Assembly: GCA_900128395.1 (NCBI GenBank)
Contig: LT649237.1
Location: 1 to 64,000, forward strand
Direction of reading: 5' to 3'
Source of the DNA: Stramenopiles sp. TOSAG23-2
Lineage: Eukaryota > Sar
DNA: 64,000 nt
The position numbers were made by a program, and so were the translations under genes. Below the pieces are notes generated by a model, which was not told the origin of the DNA, made no database searches, and saw only the letters and a program-made list of their open reading frames with translations. Below, piece after piece: positions 27,157-36,100 of the stretch; the stretch's first letter is position 1; each line of letters begins with the position of its first letter.

Positions 27157-30100
27157 TTATGCCAATGAACTAGCAGCAAATTCTTTACATATTGCAACAA
27201 CTGCATCTGTACCAACAGATAAATCCCCAGACCATTGTGCATTAGTAGGTTTACCACCACCACGACCTCCAAATTTATCTTTTAATGCATTGCACCATTT
27301 AGATGCATCGATTTTTTCATGATGTGATTTACCAACACTACTAAAGCAACTAATATTATTTTTAGCAGTATTTACTGCTACAATCATATATGGTACATCG
27401 TGTATTTTTGTCATTGCAGTTAATACTTTTTTTGAAATTTTTCCATCTGCAGCAAAATCAAAGAAAAGTACACGGAATTTCTCACCAGATTCTTTTACTT
27501 CATTCGCAACTACATCCGCTTTTGCAAGTGCCTCTTTGCCAAGTTTAGCTGCTAAACCTTTTTTATATTTCACAACTTTTTTCGTAATTTTCTTTACATC
27601 CGTTCTAAATTGCATTTTTGCAGCTGCGGAGCAAACTATTTTGTCCAATTCTTGATTCATAGCTCTTTCCTCTGTTTCAAGATTTTCAACTGGCAATGCA
27701 TCGGCATCTTTAACACGTTGTGCAAATGCTGCACGTGTAGCGTCAGCTTCTTGCGCTAATTTACCAGTCAAACATTTCACACGTCGAATACCTTTTGCAA
27801 TGCCACTTTCCTCTACTAATACGAATTGTACAGATTCTTTTGTATTTCCCATATGTGTACCACCACAAAGCTCAACAGAATAATTCAACCATTCTGGATT
27901 CGTTGGATCGCTTAGCAATGTTTCCACTTTTTGCCCAACACTAACAACACGTACAGGGTCCGGGTACGTCTCTCCAAATACAGCTCTCAAAGTGGCAATG
28001 CTTTTTGCGCTTGCTAATGGTACAACTTTGCAATATACTTCCAATTGTTTTTTAATTTGATCATTGCAAATTTCTTCAACTTCAGCTAATTGTTCTTGCT
28101 TCAATGGTTTTTGACAATTGAAATCAAATCGTAATTTCTCTGAATCACATAACGAACCTTTTTGATCAACTTCTTTCTGTCCAGCTTTTCCTAATACAGC
28201 ACGTAAAGCAAGATTCAATACGTGTGTCATCGTATGATTTGGTAAAATTAATGATCGATATTCAGCATTCACTTGACCAGCAACATCTTCCTCCACGTTG
28301 AAGGTGCCTTCCGTAACTTCCCCACAATGGAGAACGTATGGGCCAAATCGATTTGCATGCGTCACGGCAAAATTGCCATTGCTTGCATTGGAAAATGCTC
28401 CTGTATCTGATACTTGACCACCTTGCTCTGCATAAAATGGTGTTTTATCAAGAACAAATCCATATTTATTACCTTTCGTAGCAACATCTACAAATTCAGT
28501 CCCGTTGAAAATAGCTTTGACTTTTAAACCATCAATTTTTCCAGAAACGTCACCGTATTTCAATGAATCATCTGTAGGTCCAACTTGTTTATCTTTTTCT
28601 AAAATACTAGTCTCTGCCGTTTCCAACACAATTTTTACTCCACCACTGCTACTTTTACCATCACCTTTTGATGCTTCTTGATGTGCTTTTTGAGCTTTCT
28701 CAAATGCTTGTTCATCTACGGTTAAGCCTTCCTCCTCTGCCATTAATCGTGTTAAATCTACTGGGAATCCTGCAGATTGGTACAATCTAGCAGCATCTTC
28801 ACCCGATACAACTTTACCACCTTTTGCTTTGACGTCTTTCACTATTGTTGACATCAATTTAGCACCTGTTACCCATGTCTTTAAAAATGCATCTTCTTCA
28901 TCTTTCATAATAGCCATGACATGTTCCATGTTGCCAGTTGCAGATAATTCTGGGAAAGCAGCACCATATGCTACAACAACTGTTTCAACCAATGCGCTGA
29001 AGAAACCATCAGGTAAATTTAAAAATTGTTTACCATAACGTACACCACGTCGTAAAATACGTCTTAAAACATAACCGCGGCCATTGTTACTTGGTTGAAT
29101 CTTATCCGTAATGCCAAACGTAAGCGTACGTATATGGTCAGAAATAACGCGATATGCCGTATCTGTACCATCCACATCATCAGCACCCATACGACCTCCA
29201 TATGGAATTGGCTCGGCACCTTTTTTGCCATTTTTCGTCCATTCTTTAATTCTTAAATCTAAAATTGCTTGAAAGATTGGTGCAAATACATCCGTATCAT
29301 AATTGGATGTTTTATTTTGTAAAACGGAAACAAGGCGTTCAAATCCCATGCCTGTGTCTACGTGTTTATCTGGTAATGGTGTCAATGATCTGTCTTCATG
29401 GCGAAAAAATTGCATGAAAACTAAATTCCAAATTTCCAATACATTTGGATCATCTTGATTGACTAAATCACGTGCATTACGTCCACCTATACGATCAAAA
29501 TGCAATTCACTGCATGGTCCACATGGGCCTGTATCACCCATTTCCCAAAAATTATCTTTCATATTTCCAGGTAAAATTTGATGTGGTTTTAAATATTTTC
29601 CCCACAATTCTTTTGCTTCCAAATCTGCTGGCATATTCAACGCTTCATTGCCTTCAAAATACGTTGCATACATGCGATCACCAGGCAAACCATAAACGTT
29701 TGTCAATAAATCCCATGCCCATGCAATTGCTTCTGCTTTGAAATAATCGCCAAAACTCCAGTTACCAAGCATTTCAAAGTATGTATGATGGTAATTATCT
29801 TTACCAACGTCTTCCAAATCATTGTGTTTGCCACCAGCACGGATGCATTTTTGACTATTTGCAGCGCGTTTCATCGTTTCAAATGGATGGTTTTGTGGTC
29901 TTTTACCTACAAAAATAGGTTTGTATTGTACCATACCACTATTAACAAAAAGTAAAGTTTGATCGCCACCAGGTGGTAACAATGGACATGCTCTCCAAAA
30001 CGTATGTTCACGTTTTTCTTTAAAATATTGAATAAACGTAGAGCGTACAACATCTGATGTCCAAAACCATGTCTTTGTGGTGAAATCGTCATCAGTAGTT

Positions 30101-30258
30101 TGATTGGTAGATTTACCATCAAATTTTTTCTTTAATTCATCAATTTGGGAAGATTGCTCCGCAGTTAATTTCAATAATTCTGCGTTTTTTAATACACTTT
30201 TATCTAATTCCACTTCTAGGTTTTTCAACCTAGGCATGATATCATCAATGGATGTCAT
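27157..30258 (-). CDS. AARS1: Alanyl-tRNA synthetase, cytosolic type
   Basis: 1,033 residues from ATG 30258. The catalytic class II core has recognisable segments: SDVVRSTFIQYFKEKREHTF, LLFVNSGMVQYKPIF, HHTYFEMLGNWSFGDYFK, DTGPCGPCSELHFDR, MGFERL and the motif 3 region GRGYVLRRILRRGVRYG. The editing domain keeps the zinc or substrate residues NHTMTH (about residue 676) and CGGTHMGNT (about 798). The C-Ala domain ends with FGGRGGGKPTNAQWSG. So both aminoacylation and clearance of mischarged Ser/Gly are expected. Unusual: about 65 residues of Leu/Lys/Glu-rich coiled coil precede the catalytic domain, which normally begins near the N terminus. It could mediate oligomerisation or complex assembly. 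No organelle-targeting sequence is evident. Confidence 0.97.
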   Translation of the reverse strand: MTSIDDIMPRLKNLEVELDKSVLKNAELLKLTAEQSSQIDELKKKFDGKSTNQTTDDDFTTKTWFWTSDVVRSTFIQYFKEKREHTFWRACPLLPPGGDQTLLFVNSGMVQYKPIFVGKRPQNHPFETMKRAANSQKCIRAGGKHNDLEDVGKDNYHHTYFEMLGNWSFGDYFKAEAIAWAWDLLTNVYGLPGDRMYATYFEGNEALNMPADLEAKELWGKYLKPHQILPGNMKDNFWEMGDTGPCGPCSELHFDRIGGRNARDLVNQDDPNVLEIWNLVFMQFFRHEDRSLTPLPDKHVDTGMGFERLVSVLQNKTSNYDTDVFAPIFQAILDLRIKEWTKNGKKGAEPIPYGGRMGADDVDGTDTAYRVISDHIRTLTFGITDKIQPSNNGRGYVLRRILRRGVRYGKQFLNLPDGFFSALVETVVVAYGAAFPELSATGNMEHVMAIMKDEEDAFLKTWVTGAKLMSTIVKDVKAKGGKVVSGEDAARLYQSAGFPVDLTRLMAEEEGLTVDEQAFEKAQKAHQEASKGDGKSSSGGVKIVLETAETSILEKDKQVGPTDDSLKYGDVSGKIDGLKVKAIFNGTEFVDVATKGNKYGFVLDKTPFYAEQGGQVSDTGAFSNASNGNFAVTHANRFGPYVLHCGEVTEGTFNVEEDVAGQVNAEYRSLILPNHTMTHVLNLALRAVLGKAGQKEVDQKGSLCDSEKLRFDFNCQKPLKQEQLAEVEEICNDQIKKQLEVYCKVVPLASAKSIATLRAVFGETYPDPVRVVSVGQKVETLLSDPTNPEWLNYSVELCGGTHMGNTKESVQFVLVEESGIAKGIRRVKCLTGKLAQEADATRAAFAQRVKDADALPVENLETEERAMNQELDKIVCSAAAKMQFRTDVKKITKKVVKYKKGLAAKLGKEALAKADVVANEVKESGEKFRVLFFDFAADGKISKKVLTAMTKIHDVPYMIVAVNTAKNNISCFSSVGKSHHEKIDASKWCNALKDKFGGRGGGKPTNAQWSGDLSVGTDAVVAICKEFAASSLA

Positions 30259-30994
30259 TGTTTTATTATTATTGTTCTTCTTCTTATTATTATTAACTGT
30301 TGATATATCAATCTAAATATATCAATCTAAATATATATATATATATATATCAATCTATTACGTATATACATGTTCTTCCTCCCCTTTCTTGATCACTTTA
30401 AATAATTAAAAAATGATTGATGGTCGGTATCTTTTTATTCATTTTTTTTATTAAGTTAGTAGGAGGAGGAGGAGTGTGAATTTTTTAATGGTGGTGCATG
30501 CGTTAGCATAGACATAGCATTACAACCCAAATTTTAGATTTTAGGGTTTAGAAATTTGAAGTTACCGAACTGACTATTTAGAGTGAGATAGGAATAATAA
30601 TATCCGATAATTTATAATTATTTATGAGTTTCATTCATTTATTTGATAATTATTTTTATATATAAAAATTCTTAAATGTTATTGATTTTTTTAAGGCGGC
30701 ATCATCGGCATCACATCGGCATCTTTTAAAGCCCTGCCTAAGGCGTGCTGCGCGGCGCTGTGCGCACGTGCGGCTTGTTCTTTAAAAATAATGTGACGAC
30801 AACAACCAGAAACCAGACAACACAAGCACACCAGCACACCACAAGGAAAAAATTTTTTTTTCTGCCAAAGAAGTGCCAAAAACTTTTTTAAAAAATTATA
30901 AGTATATATTATCGATATATATATATATATATTACTTCATTATTTATTGATATTATTTTCAATAGAAATCATATCATCCTTAGAATAAAATATA
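30259..30994. other. Divergent intergenic region with a GC-rich block
   Basis: TA and AGG-type simple repeats, then an abrupt GC-rich block at about 30694-30840 (repeats of ATCGGCATC, and GCGTGCTGCGCGGCGCTGTGCGC in pieces) set in very AT-rich DNA. The minus-strand frame over it (30879-30691) has no recognisable domain and I do not call it a gene. Confidence 0.5.
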
Positions 30995-31855
30995 ATGGGT
31001 AATACATGTTGTCCACAACCTCGAAGTTATAATAAGAATAAAAACTCATATGATGCAATAAATGAAGCGGAAATAAATATGACACAAAAAGACAGGGCTT
31101 TAAAACATCGAAACATGTTCATTCGGCCTATGGGCAAAGGGACTGCAAGAGATTCTGTTCGCTTACTATCAAAGGTTGAGGTTGAAGGATTTAATAATGA
31201 AGAAATTAATACTGATGAAAATACTTTGTATAAGGTTGCAAGACAAGTTGCAAGTTTATTTAACAATGAAGAACAAGAGAAAGTAATTTCGGTTATCACT
31301 GACCTAAAGGAAAAACACGGTGTTTTAGATACGAAACAGCCAACTGCATTGCTTGATTTAATTGTACAATTTTTTGATAATTTAGGAAAAGACGAATCTT
31401 CAACTTGTCGTGTGTTCAAAATGTTTCACCAAAAGTTTGTTTTAGAAGCTGTGTGCGCACTTAAATTTCAAGGTGGTCTTCTAAACATTACCACACGTGA
31501 TTTCACATGGAATATATATATATCGAAAAGGAAGAAAACTCAAATAAATCAAACAAAAATTATTGTAAAACATATAAGGACAGAATATATAATAATAGAC
31601 AATGGCGGTAAAAATCCAGTAGGATCATTTAAAGGCAATAATGAAAACATACCGAAAATAACATACGAATTGGAATTTATTTTCGATAAAACTTTTTCAT
31701 CCATGTTAAAGGTAAAATTGTCAATAATCGAAGTAGATGACAAAGGAATGAACAATATAGATTTACCAAAAGATATTATAAAAATTAAAACTGATCTGTC
31801 GTTGAATCAACAACCTATAATCATATTTGAATCAACGACCAATATAGGAGAATAG
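30995..31855 (+). CDS. Unknown protein with N-myristoylation/palmitoylation signal
   Basis: 286 residues from ATG 30995. MGNTCC is a textbook N-terminal Gly-2 myristoylation site with adjacent palmitoylatable cysteines, so attachment to the plasma or flagellar membrane is expected. The N-terminal half is helical and charged (YKVARQVASLFNNEEQEKVI). The C-terminal half, from about residue 150, is strand-rich (LLNITTRDFTWNIYIS, ITYELEFIFD, MLKVKLSIIEV) and looks like a beta-sandwich. I do not recognise the family; dual-acylated small proteins are common among flagellar and signalling proteins of protists. It is convergent with the IQ/EF-hand gene, with a foldback element between them. Confidence 0.75.
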   Translation: MGNTCCPQPRSYNKNKNSYDAINEAEINMTQKDRALKHRNMFIRPMGKGTARDSVRLLSKVEVEGFNNEEINTDENTLYKVARQVASLFNNEEQEKVISVITDLKEKHGVLDTKQPTALLDLIVQFFDNLGKDESSTCRVFKMFHQKFVLEAVCALKFQGGLLNITTRDFTWNIYISKRKKTQINQTKIIVKHIRTEYIIIDNGGKNPVGSFKGNNENIPKITYELEFIFDKTFSSMLKVKLSIIEVDDKGMNNIDLPKDIIKIKTDLSLNQQPIIIFESTTNIGE

Positions 31856-32289
31856 ATTCTGCGTAAAATATTTTTAATATGTATCTAGACCACAGAGTAC
31901 AATATATCACTTAATATATATAAAAGTGCGCGTATTTTAATTTTTTATTCCTACCCATTTAATTTTTTCGTGAAGAGATGCATACCTGGTATTCTGGATA
32001 TCATGGACTGCATTCCTCTCTAGGTATTACATGTTTTTGTTGCACAAATAGGAAAATTTTTAGTATACGACAAAGTCTCAGATCCCGCACACAGTATTTT
32101 TTGTACTTGTTGTCTCAATATATAGTTGCTGTGAATACAGACAGTTGGAGGGGTGGTAAGTTGCACTGTCAAAAAATATTATAGAATGGTTTTTATGCTT
32201 TGTTCATTCAGTTTTGTAATACACGGAAAATAATTGTTGCGCAATAATTGTTGCATTTGACGTAGTATATACATACAATATAAATTAAA

Positions 32290-33057
32290 ATATATGACCC
32301 ACCGCTGTTAAGATCCGTACGATTTGGGAAAATACCTTAACATTAATAGGGGGTATCCCTTGATATTCCCGATATTTTCGTATACTAAGTACCTATTATT
32401 TAGTATAACATGTGTTTTACTCCCTTTTCCTGTACTCAAAGACCCAAGAAGATTACCAGCACCTATCCAATACTGTAAAAAATAATTTAAAAATTTCTTC
32501 TGCTAAATTTTTTACGTAAATTTTATTTTTGTCCAAAAAAATTTCAGGAGATGATTTTTAACATCCTAGGTTATGCAATAAAAGACAAGGCGAGACAAAA
32601 TGCAATCACACGAGCAATGAAAAAGTTTTGGGAAGTCACAAGAAAAAAATATTTTTTTTTTTGGAAATGGTGATCCATGCGCATCCATGTGAAATAAAAT
32701 TTTTTCCATTTTCAGTTTTTTCGACCTCACACTGCATAAACCGGGATAAGAGCTTTTCTATACTCGAACCTCAGGTTCAGACGACATCAGGAAGTGCCTT
32801 TAATTAGCAGAAGAAATTTTTTATTTCCATTTTACAGTGTCTACTAAATTTCCGTAGCCTTTATAGGGTCTTCAAGTACAGAAAAGGGGAGTATGGCACA
32901 TGTTGTACTAAAGAGTATACGTAAATATTACAAGTAAATACAATAAGGGTACTTAAATTTTGTATAAAATAATAGGAACGTCATACATAGGAAATTTCCT
33001 ATCATTTTGGTGTTTTTTCCAAAATCGTACGGATCTTATCAACAGTGGGTCATATAT
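32290..33057. mobile_element. Foldback-type non-autonomous DNA transposon (768 bp)
   Basis: The outer ~47 bases (ATATATGACCCAC...AAGATCCGTACGATTT) recur inverted at the right end (AAATCGTACGGATCTT...GTGGGTCATATAT). Further matches of the arms continue inward, for example TTTAGTATAACATGTG with its inverted partner TTTAGTACAACATGTG, CTGTACT(C/T)(A/G)AAGACCC, and TTTCTTCTGCTAAATT with AATTAGCAGAAGAAA. Each arm is therefore over 200 bases. The unique centre (about 32520-32790) has no meaningful frame. Confidence 0.85.
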
Positions 33058-33092
33058 ATTACGAGTAGTATAGAATAATACATCATGATATA

Positions 33093-33128
33093 ATCATACG
33101 AAGTCCGTATAATGCGACTTCGTATGAT
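33093..33128 (-). terminator. Perfect 13-bp hairpin just past the IQ/EF-hand gene stop
   Basis: ATCATACGAAGTC and GACTTCGTATGAT are exact inverted copies separated by 10 bases, about 30 bases downstream of the stop of the minus-strand gene. The sequence is related to hairpins at 54559-54597 and 3978-4035. A 3'-end role is inference. Confidence 0.5.
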
Positions 33129-33158
33129 AATATCTTTTTTTATAAAACCTCCTTTTCC

Positions 33159-36100
33159 TCACGCTGTTTCCTCTTCTAAATCTTCCAAATCTTCTTCTTT
33201 AATTGTGTCGATAGCATCATGAACACCTGTATTTTCTTCAACTGGTTCATTCTTTCTATCTCCACCCTTTTGTTCATCATCCGCAACAACATCTTCTTCG
33301 TCCTCTTCTTTTACCGTCTCCAAACCTTCTTCTTCTAAAAATGCTTTTAACTCTTTAAATTCTTTACTTCCTTCTGAATCATCGTCAATCAAATCTTCCA
33401 ATAATTCAACCTTACTTCCATCGTCAAGTTTAATATCGACTACTTCGCCATCGATTTTAACAGCTATTATGTCAACTCCATCTTCTTCATCTAATTCAAA
33501 AGCAATTGCTTCAAACGGTTTTCGTTTTTCATAACTTAATAAACGAATGCGCCACTTTATTTTTATGAAATCTTCATTCCCAAGATCTTCATCTTCCTCT
33601 TCTTCCTCTTCTTCATCTTCTTCCTCTTCTTCACCAGTATTATCGCCTTCTGCTTCTTCTTTTTCCTCTTCCTCTTTCTTTGCATCTTTATTACCTCCTT
33701 TTATTGGATCTAGTGGTATGTTTTTATTTTCAGCGCTCTTATTTACTTTTTCTTCTAATTGATCCGCTTCCACACTTTCCGTCGCTGTTTCTATTTCTTT
33801 TTTATTTACATTTATTGGAGCTAATGGTTTCTTTTTTTTTGTAAGACTCAGTGGTGGCAATCCATTATTACTAATTTTTGGTATTTCTTTATCTTTTACC
33901 TTCATTGTATCGTCTACTTCTTCTTCTTGTTTCTTTTGTTTATCTTCTTCCTCCACTTTTTTCTCTTCTCCGGCTTCTTCTTCTTCTGTTCCTTGTTTCT
34001 TCACATTTTTGTTATCGTTCATTATTTCTTCATCTTTCGTCTCCTCTTTATCATTAGATTCTTTGGATTCTTCTTCATCATCATCCTCTTCGTCCATCGA
34101 CTCCTCGCCATCTTCTTCCTCCTCTCCTTCTTCGCCCTCAACACGATATTCTTCACTATCTGTACTTTCAAAATCATCTTCACTACTTTCATATACATAT
34201 TTAAACTCATGCATTACATTTTCATATATTTTTGGCGGCGCGGGATCATCAGTTCGTCTTTCCATTATCTGAAGGCCAGCATGTATTTTACTATCACTTG
34301 AATCTCCAAGGTGGAAATGCAAAGTTGGTGGATTTGAGCCTGCATTAATATCGTATCCAGAAACGAAATATCCCAATTCGTTTTTATGCATTTTTCGCAC
34401 CTCATAATACGTTAAGAGAATGTGCTTCGATACCTCACCTGGTTTTCCATGTTTTAAAGCTTTCCATCGTATTTCTAGCTTCTCAATTATTGGGAATCCA
34501 AGTCCATCGTCTTCTGCTTCTTCTTCATCATCCTCTAAATCTTCATCTTCCTCTTCTACGTCGTCATCTGACTCATCGCCTGATTTCATCTCGCCATCTA
34601 ATGCAGGTGGTTTGGCTTTACGTGAATATGCGTCAATCATTTCATCTGTTACATACATTTTATACAATCTATCAAATAGTTTAACACTGGAACGATTGAG
34701 CGGGCGAACCAATCTTATCCTTCCTGACTCTAATTGCTCTCGTATTAAAAGGCATTCTCCACAAACACAACCTAAGGCTTTCTCTCCAGCTAAAACTTTT
34801 CGTTTATATTTCAAATCTCGTATGACGCCCATATCAAAATGACCAATTTGTTCGACAAATAATGTACGGGTATAACCTTCATAACCAGTTGCACGTGCCA
34901 ATTTCCATTCTTTCTTTCCACTATCGCCATATGTATAGACGGAAACCATCCATTCAATAGACATACATGATTTCATTAAGAATTCACGTCTTTTCTTGGA
35001 TAAATTATTTCTTAATTTTAAATGTTTCTTTGCACTTTGTGTTGGTGGATTCATAACGACAATGTCTTCGAACACTCTGCAGTTTTCTGGTGGGTGCCAT
35101 GCACATTTTAAAGGTGGGCATGGTCCAAATTGAAATACTTCTATATTACTTAGACATTTTTCGCCGTATTTCAAAGCGTAAGACAAGAGTAATGGTTGAT
35201 AATTTAACGTAAGGGAATCTTGTGGGTTTGTTTCTAATACAACATCAGCAAATTCTTCAAACTCGATTTTACCATCTCCATTTTCATCAAAATATGCTAT
35301 GAAATAGTTACCAAATTTTTCATCAATTTCTTCCATAAACAATTTCAAAACGCTTTTAAACTCATCAATATTGACCATACCAGTACCAGTTTTGTCAAAT
35401 AACTTAAATATTTGCTCTAATTTTTTCCTTGTGTCAGTGCCAAATTCTTTAAATTTCTGTTCTATGAGTTGTTTTTGCGATAGTGTTTTTGAAGGTTTTT
35501 TCTTCTTCTTTTTATCATTCAAAGTATCACTTTTTTTTTCATCGTCCCCATTTTCACTTTTTAACACTTCTTCCACAACATCATCCAAAAGATCATCTAT
35601 CCATTCTTGTATGACTTCATGCTTTCTTCGTTCTTCCTCCTCTGGCGTTATCATTAAACGATCTTCAAAAATTTTCTTTTCAACAGCATTTAATAAATGT
35701 TCGTCACTATGCTGTAATTTTTCGCGTAGTTTGTGCAATAATTGTAAGAATATTGTTGCATTTGCAGTTGGCCAATCCTTCACTTTTTCAAGTAATGTTT
35801 TATGTTTTGTTACCGTGTAATCGATATTCATAAGACGGTTATCTAGAGTATATTCATCAGGGTACCATGTTGCTTGTTTGCTCAAACCCATAGTTCCTCT
35901 ACGTTTTTTTACTTTCATTTCTGCGGTTACGGGTGATCTTAATGCAATTCGACGACTGTATGCATCTTGAAATGGTGGTGGTTGTTGTTGTTGCTGCTGC
36001 TTTGGGTTTTTTGCTGGACTTGGAGTCACTATTTTTTGGTTTTCCGCATTGCTAAGACCATACCTAGAACATATAGCGGCTAAATATTTTGCCCACCGTA

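Noticed and set aside
30520-30570. TTTAGGG near 30545 as a telomere-like repeat
   Set aside because: Only one unit is present, not an array.
30691-30879. 62-residue minus-strand frame in the GC-rich block
   Set aside because: No recognisable domain; length expected by chance in GC-rich DNA.
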